The notes under the pieces are model-generated. The model had not been told where the DNA came from and did not search any database. It saw only the letters and a list, made by a program, of their open reading frames with translations. This document shows positions 1-8,473 of a stretch of 64,000 bases of DNA, one piece after another (position 1 is the stretch's first letter; each line of letters opens with the position of its first letter). Origin of the DNA: Pseudomonadota bacterium (lineage in GTDB: Bacteria; Pseudomonadota; Alphaproteobacteria; Acetobacterales; Acetobacteraceae); assembly GCA_021845595.1 (NCBI GenBank), contig JAJZVV010000006.1:1-64000 (forward strand), written 5' to 3'. Position numbers and translations under genes: made by a program.

Positions 1-2
1 CG

Positions 3-146
3 CGCCGCCGGCCCGCCCGCCCGCCCGGGCCCCAGACGCCCGGGCCCCAGACGCCCGGGCCCCAGACGCCCGGGCCCCAGACGCCCGGGCCGCGCCAGCC
101 GGAAGCCTCCGGCCCCTTCGCCGCGCTCGCGGCGCTGCGCCGCTGA
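3..146 (+). CDS. C-terminal tail of an upstream protein, probably a helicase (partial)
   Basis: This frame is open from the left edge of the window to a TGA at 144-146, so only the last 47 residues are present. It starts Arg/Pro-rich, runs through four exact copies of the pentapeptide PGPQT (24-83) plus a partial copy, and ends FAALAALRR. That ending, placed directly upstream of an S4-domain gene, is typical of the disordered tail of the alphaproteobacterial Suv3/MgpS-like helicase. No catalytic motif lies in the window, so the helicase assignment rests on context and ending only. The stop is 13 bases before the next start codon, which suggests co-transcription. Confidence 0.55.
   Translation, partial: RRRPARPPGPQTPGPQTPGPQTPGPQTPGPRQPEASGPFAALAALRR
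24..92 (+). repeat. 15-bp tandem repeat encoding PGPQT
   Basis: Four identical in-frame 15-bp units occupy 24-83, followed by nine bases of a fifth. Identity at the DNA level, not only at the protein level, points to recent slippage expansion in the disordered tail of the upstream gene. The unit is a multiple of three, so copy-number change would keep the frame. Confidence 0.9.
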
Positions 147-159
147 GGCCGGCGGCGCC

Positions 160-492
160 GTGGCGACGGACGAACGCCAGGACAGTCAGCGGCTGGACAG
201 CTGGCTCTGGTGCGCGCGGATCCGGCGCACGCGGGCGGATTGCGCGCGCCTCGCCGGCGAAGGTCTGATCCGCATCAATCGCATACCGACCGCGAAGGCC
301 CACGCGCGGGTACGCATCGGGGACGTATTGACCGTGCCGCTGCCGGGGGAAGTCATCGTCGTCCGCGTGCTGGCGCTGGCGGAGCGCCGCGGCCCGGCGA
401 CGGCGGCGGTGCGGCTCTATGCGAAGATCGACGAGCCGGCGGCGCCGGTCTCTTGCGCGGTGCCGCTTTCGCCGTCATATCGCGGGCCTTGA
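160..492 (+). CDS. S4-domain RNA-binding protein, Hsp15 (HslR)-like
   Basis: A 110-residue protein starting at a GTG codon (160). Residues about 10-75 form an S4 RNA-binding fold: the RLDSWLWCARIRRTR opening, then a glycine-containing hairpin (GLIRINRIPTAKAHARVRIGD). Family knowledge: Hsp15-like proteins bind 50S subunits carrying nascent chains and help recycle stalled ribosomes. It follows the helicase tail by 13 bases and precedes the ferredoxin, an order common in Rhodospirillales and Rhizobiales. The length is slightly below that of E. coli Hsp15, and the basic C-terminal extension is short. The family is secure; the exact role is inferred. Confidence 0.85.
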   Translation: MATDERQDSQRLDSWLWCARIRRTRADCARLAGEGLIRINRIPTAKAHARVRIGDVLTVPLPGEVIVVRVLALAERRGPATAAVRLYAKIDEPAAPVSCAVPLSPSYRGP

Positions 493-567
493 TCATTTCC
501 TGATCGCGACGCGCCCGCGCGGGCTCCGCCGATGGCCGGAGCCGAGGGCATAGATAGGGGACCGTTG

Positions 568-900
568 ATGACCTACGTGGTCACCGAGAACTGCATTCGG
601 TGCAAATTCATGGATTGCGTCGAAGTCTGCCCGGTGGATTGCTTCTATGTCGGGGAGAACATGCTGGTGATCCATCCCGACGAATGCATCGATTGCGGCG
701 TATGCGAGCCGGAATGCCCGGCCGAGGCGATCGTGCCCGACAGCGACGACAAGGCGTCGCAGTGGGTGGAATTGAACCGGACCTACGCGCAGTCGTGGCC
801 GAACATCACCCGCAAGGGCGAACCGCCGGCGGATGCGGAGGAATGGAAGGGCAAGCCCGGCAAGGGCGACCTGTTCTCCTCGGCGCCCGGCACGCCGTGA
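568..900 (+). CDS. fdxA: FdxA-type ferredoxin (7Fe/8Fe)
   Basis: A 110-residue cytosolic electron carrier. The start [17 protein letters not shown] is the classic FdxA beginning. The two iron-sulfur motifs are visible: [14 protein letters not shown], with the spacing expected for a 3Fe-4S or degenerate cluster, and [12 protein letters not shown] for a 4Fe-4S cluster. The C-terminal half ([18 protein letters not shown]) is the usual FdxA extension. The ATG at 568 is chosen over an upstream in-frame codon at 532 because the family begins exactly here. It follows the S4 gene by 75 bp, as in many alphaproteobacteria. Confidence 0.93.
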   Translation: MTYVVTENCIRCKFMDCVEVCPVDCFYVGENMLVIHPDECIDCGVCEPECPAEAIVPDSDDKASQWVELNRTYAQSWPNITRKGEPPADAEEWKGKPGKGDLFSSAPGTP

Positions 901-1221
901 CGCGCCTCCAGGGGGATGACACCCTCTGGATCCGAAGACTTAAAATATTGTTTAGTTTTCACGCTGGCCGGGCCCGTTCCGACCGTGACGCCGTGCTTTA
1001 CCGGATGATGTCGAAACGTTCACGGTGACCGAATCCGTTCTCTGTGATACATTCATGTCGGTCAGCGGATCATGGGTGTCGGCGCGGCGGCACGCTGCAG
1101 GGCGTGCGGCAGCGCGCGGCCTTGCATTGTTCCGACACAGCGCGGGGCCAGCGAGCCTTCCGGTTCTGCCATGACGATAAGTGGTATTCGGGGACCGGTA
1201 TTCGGGGGATGATTGCTTTTG
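901..1221. other. Intergenic region between fdxA and carD
   Basis: This 320-bp gap shows no convincing gene. Codon pattern and family similarity are absent from the short open frames. It contains an imperfect hairpin just after fdxA (907-930), an unusually AT-rich patch at about 938-962, and two close copies of the 9-mer TATTCGGGG (1186-1208) before the carD start. The promoter of carD presumably lies here, but no clear -35/-10 pair could be assigned. Confidence 0.5.
907..930 (+). terminator. Probable fdxA terminator hairpin
   Basis: Arms 907-915 and 922-930 pair over nine positions with one mismatch around a 6-nt loop, beginning seven bases after the fdxA stop. No T-tract follows directly, though an AT-rich patch starts about 10 bases later. 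The position supports a transcript end or 3' stabilising hairpin. Confidence 0.45.
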
Positions 1222-2022
1222 ATGGACCAGACGGCATCAGCCAAGATCGACGCGCCGGGCGCGCTTGAGTCGCACGCGGAGCCACAGGCCCCCGGACCGG
1301 CCGGCAACCCGTCGCCGAAACGCCCCGGCACCAAGGCTCGCCCGCCCGAGACGGCCCCGGCTGTCGCGGCCGACCCGGCGATTGCAGCCAATCCGGCGGC
1401 GGAGGCGCCGAACCCGGCCGAACCCGGCCCGGCCGCGGAGCCGAAGCAGGCGGCGAAGCCGGCGGCGCCGTCGCGGCCGGCGAACCAGCCGGACGGGCCG
1501 CGCCACCCGCCCAGCCGCACCCCGAGCGCGGCGGAGATCTACGTCGCCGGCGACTATGTCGTCTATCCGACCCACGGCGTCGGCATCGTGCAGCGCATCG
1601 CGGTGGAGGAAATCGCCGGCCACCGGCTCGAACTCATCCACATCACCTTCGAAGAAAACCGCATGACCCTGCGCGTGCCGGTTGCCAAGGCGCGCAGCGC
1701 CGGGCTGCGCAAGCTGGCCTCGCGCAAGGGCTTCGACGAGGCGATGGCGGTGCTGCGCGGCAAGGCGCGGATCAAGCGCACCATGTGGTCGCGCCGGGCG
1801 CAGGAATACGAAGCGAAAATCAATTCCGGCGATCCGGTCGCCATCGCCGAAGTGGTGCGCGACCTGCATCGGAACGCCGCCCAGCCGGACCAGAGCTTCT
1901 CGGAGCGCCAGATCTACGAAGCCGCGATGGACCGGCTCGCCGCCGAACTGGCCGCGATCGACCGCACCGACAAGGCGACGGCGGCGCAGAAGCTGGCGGA
2001 CTTCCTCAAGACCGTCACCTGA
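1222..2022 (+). CDS. CarD family transcriptional regulator with long disordered N-terminus
   Basis: A 266-residue protein. Residues 1 to about 105 are almost entirely Ala/Pro/Lys/Glu and predicted disordered. The CarD/CdnL RNA-polymerase-interaction domain starts at IYVAGDYVVYPTHGVGIVQ, a hallmark of the family, and is followed by the helical DNA-contacting half (RRAQEYEAKINSGDPVAIAE). Family knowledge: CarD binds the RNA polymerase beta subunit and stabilises the open complex. Alphaproteobacterial versions are about 165-220 residues, so the N-terminal extension is the long part here. ATG 1222 is chosen over an in-frame TTG at 1213. The purine stretch GGGGGA lies about 13 bases upstream. Confidence 0.92.
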   Translation: MDQTASAKIDAPGALESHAEPQAPGPAGNPSPKRPGTKARPPETAPAVAADPAIAANPAAEAPNPAEPGPAAEPKQAAKPAAPSRPANQPDGPRHPPSRTPSAAEIYVAGDYVVYPTHGVGIVQRIAVEEIAGHRLELIHITFEENRMTLRVPVAKARSAGLRKLASRKGFDEAMAVLRGKARIKRTMWSRRAQEYEAKINSGDPVAIAEVVRDLHRNAAQPDQSFSERQIYEAAMDRLAAELAAIDRTDKATAAQKLADFLKTVT

Positions 2023-2143
2023 AGCAACCCGATCACCGACCCGGCGCAACCGGGTGAATTCCACGTAATCCTTTCTTAGCCCGCCTGGTGCGATGGTACG
2101 TGTCGGGAAGGGTCACGATCGGCTACGAGGAGTTCCACCCGAG

Positions 2144-3625
2144 ATGCAGTTGCCAAGCTTTGCCAATGTCGCGCGCGCCGAGCTCGACGCGCTGGGCCGA
2201 GCCCAGGCCATGATCGAATTCAAGACCGACGGCACCATCACCGGCGCCAACGCGCTGTTCCTGGCCACCGTCGGCTATTCCCTGAATGAGATCGTTGGCC
2301 GGCACCACAGCATGTTTCTCTACCGCGAGAGCCGCGACAGCGACGCCTACCAGGAATTCTGGCGGGCGCTGCGGCAGGGCGATCCGCGCACCGGCGAGTT
2401 TCCGCGCGCGCGCAAGGATGGCACCGTCGTCTGGCTGAGCGGCTCGTACGTTCCGGTGGTGGTGAAGGGGCGCGTGGTCAAGGTGGTGAAATTCGCCACC
2501 GACATCAGCCGCCGGGTGGAACAGCAGGCGGATTTCGAAGCGCAGATCTCGGCGATCAACCGTTCCCAGGCGGTCATCCAGTTCGATCTCGATGGCAAGA
2601 TTCTGTCCGTGAACCAGAATTTCCTCGACGTGATGGGATACACCGAAGCCGAACTCATCGGCCGCCATCACAGTCTGTTCATCACGCCGGCCGAGCGCGA
2701 TAAGCCGGACTACGCGCAATTCTGGTCCATCCTGCGCAGCGGCCGCTACCACTCCGGCGAATTCCGGCGGATCGCCAAGGGCGGGCGCGAGGTCTGGCTG
2801 CAGGCGAGCTACAATCCCGTTCTGGATGCTCTCGGCAAGCCCGTGAAAGTGGCGAAGTTCGCCGCCGACATCACGACCCTGATCGGCAAGCGTCAGCAGA
2901 ATGAGCGGCTCGCGCGCGATATCAACCGCAACCTCGAATCCATCGGCGAGGCGGTCTCGACCGCCACGGTGCAGGCGGCGAACGCCGCTGCGGCCTCGGC
3001 GCAGAGCGCGGGCAACGTCCAGGCGGTGGCCGCGGGCGCGGAGGAACTCGCCAGCTCGATCACCGAGATCAGCAGCCGCATGACCGAGGCCTCGACGATC
3101 ACGGGGCAAGCCGTCGAGCAGGCGCGGTCCACCACGACGTCGATCGAGACGCTGTCGCAGGCCACGCACGAGATCGAGCAGATCGTCCAGCTGATCACCA
3201 CCATCGCGGCGCAGACCAATCTGCTGGCGCTGAACGCGACGATCGAGGCCGCCCGCGCCGGCGAGGCCGGACGCGGGTTCGCCGTCGTCGCCAACGAAGT
3301 GAAGGCGCTGGCCGAGCAGACCCGCCGGGCGACCGAGAACGTCGCCGCCCAGATCACCAGCGTGCAGGGCGCAACCAGCCAGGCGGTCGGGGCGATTCGC
3401 CTGATCTCCGAGACGATCAGCAAGATCAACGAAATCGCCGCGGCGACGGCGGCGGCCGTCGAGCAGCAGAACGCGGTGACGCGCGAGATGTCCTCCAACA
3501 TGCAGACCGCCTCGCAGGCGGTGGAAAGCATCCGCAGCGGGTCGGGCCTGATTGCCGAGGCCATCCACAACACCGACAGCGCCGTCCGTGAGGTGAAATC
3601 GCTTTCCGATCAGCTCGCGGCCTGA
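2144..3625 (+). CDS. Soluble PAS-PAS methyl-accepting chemotaxis protein
   Basis: A 493-residue cytosolic chemoreceptor with no transmembrane segment. Two tandem PAS domains (about 20-130 and 140-255) each carry the GRHHS motif and the NP(V/Y)V-type end typical of PAS pairs in energy-taxis transducers. The rest is a coiled-coil signalling domain whose hairpin tip reads [20 protein letters not shown]. The signal is therefore internal, such as redox or a bound cofactor; no ligand can be named. The start at 2144 is set by GAGGAG at 2127-2132 and by the start of similarity. No che genes are adjacent, so it probably feeds a cluster elsewhere. Confidence 0.9.
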   Translation: MQLPSFANVARAELDALGRAQAMIEFKTDGTITGANALFLATVGYSLNEIVGRHHSMFLYRESRDSDAYQEFWRALRQGDPRTGEFPRARKDGTVVWLSGSYVPVVVKGRVVKVVKFATDISRRVEQQADFEAQISAINRSQAVIQFDLDGKILSVNQNFLDVMGYTEAELIGRHHSLFITPAERDKPDYAQFWSILRSGRYHSGEFRRIAKGGREVWLQASYNPVLDALGKPVKVAKFAADITTLIGKRQQNERLARDINRNLESIGEAVSTATVQAANAAAASAQSAGNVQAVAAGAEELASSITEISSRMTEASTITGQAVEQARSTTTSIETLSQATHEIEQIVQLITTIAAQTNLLALNATIEAARAGEAGRGFAVVANEVKALAEQTRRATENVAAQITSVQGATSQAVGAIRLISETISKINEIAAATAAAVEQQNAVTREMSSNMQTASQAVESIRSGSGLIAEAIHNTDSAVREVKSLSDQLAA

Positions 3626-3666
3626 AGGAAATCCGCGCCACGATCCGGCAGCAAACGAGAGCATGG

Positions 3667-3686
3667 TCTGCGCCGCGTGGCGCAGA
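3667..3686. terminator. Terminator-like hairpin between convergent genes
   Basis: A perfect 8-bp stem (3667-3674 with 3679-3686) with a 4-nt loop sits in the 110-bp gap between the convergent chemoreceptor and DUF2075 genes. It could serve both strands. There is no T-tract. Confidence 0.4.
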
Positions 3687-3735
3687 TCTCGCTCCGGGCC
3701 TGCGCTTCGCACATCCGCGTGCGCCCGGAATCCGC

Positions 3736-5736
3736 TCACAGCAGGGTTTCGACCGTACCATGCGCGCGAGCCGGCATCGCGACTCGGTCCAGCCATACGG
3801 CGCCGCAGTCGGCGAGATAGGCGCCGAGACGGTCGAACGTCTCCGGCGCGCGCGTGGCATCGGCCGCGTCACCGCCGGGCACATAGATGATGGTCTCGTA
3901 GCGCGCTCGCGTTAGCAGTACCCGATAGGTATTGAGCCGCCACGCAATATCGTCGGCCCCGCGGACGATTTGCCAGGCGGAGCCGCGGAATTTGCGCACT
4001 TGCCAGCGTCCGTTCGGATCGCGGATGAGATCGCCGCCCCAGCAGAGTCCGACATGGTCGAGTTCCAACCCCTGGCAGGCGAACTGCGTCGCCGGCAGTT
4101 CCAGCGCGTCGGACGCGCGCACGTCCGGCCAGGACCTCAGGAACCAGTTGGCAACGGCGTCGGCATCGAGGTGCGGGAAATCCGCGGATAATCCCTCGCC
4201 GCGCAGGCGCTTGGCGTCGGCACTGCAAACCAGCCCCGCGCGGCGCGTCCCGCGTGCCTCTGTGCGCAGATGCCGCCGCAGCGCGTCAAGCGAGCGCGTC
4301 AGCCGAAACGGCACGCCGCCCGCCTCCGCCGCGATCCGGCGTGCCCGCGCGACGTCGCCGGCGAGCAGCGCCTCCACCCAGGGCGCAGCGGCATCCGAGC
4401 GCAGCGAGCGAATGGGCACGTCAAGGTGCAGTGCCGCTTCGCGTCGAGCGTTCGCCGGCAACGCCGCGAACAGGCGCCGGCGCGGATCGCTGCCACCGAT
4501 GACGGACTCTGGCAACCACACCCGCCATTGAGGGCGCCGGGTCAGCGCCTCACCCCAGCTCGCCAGCCCGGCCTCGCCCGTATTGATCTCCTGGCCGCTG
4601 CCGACCAGGGCGACGATCACGGCCCAATCCACATGGCGGGCCATGATGTCGAGAAACACCGCCGCCTCGCTGTCCTCGAGGCCGAATTTGCGTCGGCCGA
4701 AATCCGCATCCCAGGCACGCTGCGCCTCGTCGAACACGATGACGCGTTCGTGCGGCGGCTCCGCTCGGTCGCGGTTGTCCCGAAGAAAGCCGAGCAGCGG
4801 CTGGATCGCCGCCTCCGCCTCCTGCGCCGCGGCGCGGCGATCCCGGCCCTGTTGTTCGCGCGCTTCGCGCACCAGAGCCGCGCGCAGCACATGGACCAGC
4901 GGCAGATTGCCAGAGAGATAGGCGGCTTGGCGCAGCCGACCGAAGACGACGTTCAGGCCGCACAGCGTCTTGCCGGACCCCGGGATGCCGGTGACAAAGA
5001 CGATCAGATGCCGTCGCTCCGTCTCCGCTGCGGTAATGGCGGCCGCGATCGCCGCGGTCGTGCGCGTCAGATTGGCAGCATCGGCACGCGCCGCGGCGAT
5101 CTCGGCGACGCCGTGGCGCGCGTAGAGCATCGTCGCTGCCTCGATGATCGTCGGCACCGGGCGGTAGGCCGCCGCGATCCAGGCCAGCGGGTCGATCGGC
5201 GGGCCGCGATCGGCGGCCGCAAGCCGTTCGAGGCAGGCACCGAGCTTCGAAGCAGCGACGTCAATCACCGGCAGAACGGAGCCTGGGAGCATGAGCGGCT
5301 GATCCGGGCTCAGCCCCGCGCCGTCGGGCACCACCAGGATCGGCACGATCGTCCGCGCGCGGCTGCCGGCGTGGAAATCCTGCAGGTCGAGTGCGTAGTC
5401 TTCCACCTGCCGCCGTGCCGCGGGCCCGCTCCCGGTCGCGGTAACCTTGAACTCCAGCACCAGGACCAAGCCGCCGAGCAGGACCACGGCGTCGATCCGC
5501 CGCCCAAGGCGCAGCAGCGCGTATTCGAGGATCACGTGCGCGCGCGGCATGACGGCGAGGCCTGCGGTGAGCCAGCCGATCTCCGTCCGCCAGGCATCGA
5601 GCTGTTCGCGACGGTTGAGACTGTGATGCGCAACCAGTGCGCCGGCTAACCGGTCGAGCACGGCTGCCTGATTGTGCGACAGGTCGGCGGCGCTGCCGTG
5701 CCACCAAGCCCGCTCGCCGCTCGGCCCGTCGTTCAT
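3736..5736 (-). CDS. DUF2075-family ATPase with N-terminal PD-(D/E)XK-like nuclease domain
   Basis: A 666-residue protein. Residues about 65-100 show a nuclease-like core: Glu71, Asp82 in GRRIDAVVLLGG, then LVLEFK with Glu95-x-Lys97. A superfamily-1-like ATPase follows, with Walker A GIPGSGKT (250-257), Walker B VIVFDEAQRAWD (332-343), and near the C-terminus the motif YRVLLTRARYETIIYVP, like helicase motif VI. The pattern matches DUF2075 (Schlafen-like helicase/nuclease) proteins, often found in defence neighbourhoods. It stands alone, convergent with the chemoreceptor, and its promoter side abuts a composite palindromic element (5764-5893). Substrate and pathway are unknown. Confidence 0.75.
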   Translation of the reverse strand: MNDGPSGERAWWHGSAADLSHNQAAVLDRLAGALVAHHSLNRREQLDAWRTEIGWLTAGLAVMPRAHVILEYALLRLGRRIDAVVLLGGLVLVLEFKVTATGSGPAARRQVEDYALDLQDFHAGSRARTIVPILVVPDGAGLSPDQPLMLPGSVLPVIDVAASKLGACLERLAAADRGPPIDPLAWIAAAYRPVPTIIEAATMLYARHGVAEIAAARADAANLTRTTAAIAAAITAAETERRHLIVFVTGIPGSGKTLCGLNVVFGRLRQAAYLSGNLPLVHVLRAALVREAREQQGRDRRAAAQEAEAAIQPLLGFLRDNRDRAEPPHERVIVFDEAQRAWDADFGRRKFGLEDSEAAVFLDIMARHVDWAVIVALVGSGQEINTGEAGLASWGEALTRRPQWRVWLPESVIGGSDPRRRLFAALPANARREAALHLDVPIRSLRSDAAAPWVEALLAGDVARARRIAAEAGGVPFRLTRSLDALRRHLRTEARGTRRAGLVCSADAKRLRGEGLSADFPHLDADAVANWFLRSWPDVRASDALELPATQFACQGLELDHVGLCWGGDLIRDPNGRWQVRKFRGSAWQIVRGADDIAWRLNTYRVLLTRARYETIIYVPGGDAADATRAPETFDRLGAYLADCGAVWLDRVAMPARAHGTVETLL

Positions 5737-5763
5737 CGCGACCCGTGACGCATCGACCCGAGC

Positions 5764-5893
5764 CTAGAGCACGGTCCGACCTGATGCAATCATCTGGTCG
5801 GACGGTCGTGCTCTAGAAACATATGACTCTAGAGCAACTTATCTCCGATCTGCCCGAGCCGGAACGGCTCAGTCAGATCGGAGGTTGCTCTAG
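5764..5893. repeat. Composite palindromic element, type 1, copy A
   Basis: Two hairpin modules separated by 12 bases. Module a (5764-5816) has arms CTAGAGCACG and CGTGCTCTAG plus an inner GTCCGAC pair. Module b (5829-5893) has arms CTAGAGCAAC and GTTGCTCTAG with inner CTCCGATCTG-like arms. The whole 130-bp unit recurs, inverted and of equal length, at 16460-16589. It lies between the divergent DUF2075 and enolase-superfamily genes, in the region that should carry their promoters. No open frame of interest is present. It resembles REP/MITE-like non-autonomous repeats. Confidence 0.85.
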
Positions 5894-5990
5894 CGAACGA
5901 CGACATCCCCCGCCAGGCCCCTGCCCGTCCCGCCAAGCCGGCGCTATGCTGGTCGAAAGCGGGCCTCGGTCGCCCGTATCGGGAGGATCC

Positions 5991-7109
5991 ATGAAGATCA
6001 TCGCCATCGAGACGCACCTGATCCGCGTCCGCGCCGACATGGGCGCGGCGACGGGCGAATTCGTCGCGGCCAGCTGGAGCCGGCTGGACAGTCTCTTCCG
6101 GCGCGTCGTCACCGACCAGGGGCTGGAAGGCTGGGGCGAGGGGTTCGGCCACGCCGTCTGCCCGGCGACGCGCGTCGCCATCGAGACCATGCTGGCACCC
6201 GCGGCGCTCGGGCAGGATGCGCGCGACATTCGCGGGCTGCACCATCGGCTGGCGCAGCATTTCCATCTCTATGGTCGCAACGGGCCGCTGACCTATGCGC
6301 TCTCGGCGCTCGACATCGCGCTGTGGGACATCGCCGGCAAGGCAGCGGGCCTGCCGCTCTGCCAGCTGCTCGGCGCCGCGCCGCCGGCCGACGGGTTCGC
6401 CGCCTATGCCAGCTTGCTGCGCTATTCCGAACCGAAGCTGGTGGGCGAGGCGGCGGCGCGCGCGGCGGCGCAGGGCTATCGCCACATCAAGCTGCACGAG
6501 ATCGACATTCCGCAGGTCGCCGCCGCGCGCGCGGCGATCGGGCCGGAGATGCCGCTGATGCTCGATACCAACTGCCCATGGACGGTGGCCGACGCCATCA
6601 CCATGGCGAAGCGGCTGCGTCCGTTCGACCTCGCCTGGCTGGAGGAGCCGGTCTGGCCGCCGGAGGACCATGCCGGACTGGCGCGGGTGCGCCGCGAGGG
6701 CGCCATCCCCATCGCCGCCGGGGAGAACGCCGCCGGGCTGCATGATTTCCGCGCCCAGTTCGCCGCCGGCGCGCTCGACATCGCCCAGCCCAGCGTGACC
6801 AAGATCGGCGGCATCACCGAGGTGCTGCGCATCGCCGCCCTGGCCGAGGCCAAGGGCGTGCGGATGGTGCCGCACTGCGCCTATTTCGGCGCCGGCTACC
6901 TCGCCTCGCTGCATCTGCAGGCGGCGCTGGCCCCCACCGCGCCGTTCGAGCATCTGTTCCTCGATCTCGAGGCCAGCCCTTACCATGAACTCGTGCAGGC
7001 GCCGGGCGGCCGGGCGCACATGCCGGATGGACCCGGTCTTGGCCGCGACCCCGATGCCGCCGTGCTCGCCCGGTTCGCGCTCAGCCCGCCGGTGACGGTG
7101 CGGGCATAG
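5991..7109 (+). CDS. Mandelate racemase/muconate lactonizing enzyme family protein
   Basis: A 372-residue enolase-superfamily enzyme. Metal ligands are Asp192 (LMLDTNCPW), Glu218 (LAWLEEPVW) and Glu245 (IPIAAGENAA). The acid/base positions appear as Lys167-x-His169 (HIKLHE) on the second strand and His295 (MVPHCAYFG) further on. This indicates abstraction of the alpha-proton of a carboxylate, as in sugar-acid dehydratases or racemases; the substrate cannot be read from the sequence. ATG 5991 has a strong GGGAGGA eight bases upstream. The last 29 bases overlap the convergent phoR-like gene. Confidence 0.88.
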   Translation: MKIIAIETHLIRVRADMGAATGEFVAASWSRLDSLFRRVVTDQGLEGWGEGFGHAVCPATRVAIETMLAPAALGQDARDIRGLHHRLAQHFHLYGRNGPLTYALSALDIALWDIAGKAAGLPLCQLLGAAPPADGFAAYASLLRYSEPKLVGEAAARAAAQGYRHIKLHEIDIPQVAAARAAIGPEMPLMLDTNCPWTVADAITMAKRLRPFDLAWLEEPVWPPEDHAGLARVRREGAIPIAAGENAAGLHDFRAQFAAGALDIAQPSVTKIGGITEVLRIAALAEAKGVRMVPHCAYFGAGYLASLHLQAALAPTAPFEHLFLDLEASPYHELVQAPGGRAHMPDGPGLGRDPDAAVLARFALSPPVTVRA

Positions 7110-8457
7110 GGGGTGCCGCCGGCAGCCAGATGCTGAAGCGCGCGCCCTTGCCTTCGTCGCTGGTGATCACGAGCTGGCCGCGGTGGCGGTTGACGATGTG
7201 CTTGACGATGGCGAGCCCCAATCCGGTGCCGCCGGCCGCGCGCGAGCGCCCCTTGTCCACCCGGTAGAAGCGTTCGGTCAGCCGCGGCAGGTGCGCGCGC
7301 GCAATGCCGGGGCCATCGTCGCTCACCGTCAGGACGACCCCCGGCCGTGCCGGCCAGGCACCGCCCGGCTTCGCCGGCGCCAGAGCGAGGCGGATCTGCC
7401 CGCCCTCGTTGCCGTATTTCACCGCGTTGTCGAGCAGGTTCTGCAGCACCTGGGCGAGCTGATCCGCGTCCCCGGTCACCGGCGGGCAGGCGGGATCGAG
7501 GCTCCGCTCGATGCGGATGCGCCGGGCGGCGAGCCGCGGCTCGAACCCGGCCTCGACGCGCTCCACGACGCCGGCGAGATCGACCCGGTCGGACGGCGCC
7601 TGATGTTCCACCAGCTCCACGCGCGACAGGTTGAGCAGATCGTCGATGAGCCGGTTCATGCGGTCGGCCTGCTCGGCCATGATGCCGAGGAACCGCTGCT
7701 GCGCCGCGGGGTCGTCGGCGGCCGGTCCGCGCAGCGTGTCGATGAAGCCGATCAGGCTGGCCAGCGGCGTGCGCAGCTCATGGCTGGCGTTGGCAACGAA
7801 ATCGACCCGCGTGCGCTCGGCCGCCCGTTCGCGCGTGCGGTCGGAGAGCGCGATCAAAGTTCGCGGCCCGGCTTCGTCCGCCGGCAGGCCGATCACCGTC
7901 GCCTCGAATTCGCGCGCGATCGGCACCGAGAGGGCAAGGGCGACGCGCTGGGCCGGCACGTCCGCCCCGGCCCGGTCGATGGCCGCGCGCAACGGCGGCT
8001 GACGCAGCAGCGCGGCGAGGTCGCCGCCGAGCACGGTGCGGGCGGCGGGGTTGGTGCGCTCCACCGAACGGTCCGCGCCGAGCAGGATGAGCGGGTCCGG
8101 CTGGCGCTCGATGATCGCCTCGATCCCCTGCATCTCGCGCGCGGCGCGGGCGGCGCGCCCCTCCAGGCCGCGCGCCAGCCGCAGCACGGCCCGCACCAGG
8201 CCACCATGGCCCGGCAGCCACAGCCGCGAGGCGGCGGCGTGGAACCCGGCCTCGTCGTCGGCGGCGAGGCTGCGCGCCGCCGCCAGCAGGCGCTCGACAT
8301 CGGCGTCCCACAGCAGCGCCAGCGCCACCGCCGCAACCGCGACGACGGCGATCGCGATCGCCGCGGGCCAGGCCGCCAGGCGGTGCAGCAAGGCCAGCAG
8401 CGCCAGGGCGAGGACTGAGGGCCCGCCGATGGCGGCAGCGATTCCGGCAGCACGCAT
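7081..8457 (-). CDS. phoR: PhoR-like membrane sensor histidine kinase
   Basis: A 458-residue kinase. Two hydrophobic segments near the N-terminus (about 12-30 and 35-55) are separated by a very short loop, as in PhoR, so sensing is probably through partner proteins and not a periplasmic domain. A PAS-like region (about 115-220) precedes the HisKA box FVANASHELRTPLASLIGF and the HATPase motifs (DNAVKYG, DDGPGI, GTGLGLAIVKHIV). Family knowledge: PhoR phosphorylates PhoB under phosphate limitation. No phoB, pst or phoU genes are in the window, so the phosphate role is inferred from architecture. It lies 16 bp downstream of the lppC-like gene and is probably co-transcribed with it. Confidence 0.78.
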   Translation of the reverse strand: MRAAGIAAAIGGPSVLALALLALLHRLAAWPAAIAIAVVAVAAVALALLWDADVERLLAAARSLAADDEAGFHAAASRLWLPGHGGLVRAVLRLARGLEGRAARAAREMQGIEAIIERQPDPLILLGADRSVERTNPAARTVLGGDLAALLRQPPLRAAIDRAGADVPAQRVALALSVPIAREFEATVIGLPADEAGPRTLIALSDRTRERAAERTRVDFVANASHELRTPLASLIGFIDTLRGPAADDPAAQQRFLGIMAEQADRMNRLIDDLLNLSRVELVEHQAPSDRVDLAGVVERVEAGFEPRLAARRIRIERSLDPACPPVTGDADQLAQVLQNLLDNAVKYGNEGGQIRLALAPAKPGGAWPARPGVVLTVSDDGPGIARAHLPRLTERFYRVDKGRSRAAGGTGLGLAIVKHIVNRHRGQLVITSDEGKGARFSIWLPAAPPMPAPSPAG

Positions 8458-8473
8458 CGCGGTTCCGCGCGGT

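Noticed and set aside
24-92. Tandem repeats as a minisatellite or origin iterons
   Set aside because: They lie in frame within a coding sequence that runs to a stop at 146 and keep a five-residue period. No replication genes are near.
1044-1268. 74-residue open frame upstream of carD
   Set aside because: Composition is not protein-like, it overlaps the carD start, and no ribosome site or family similarity was recognised.
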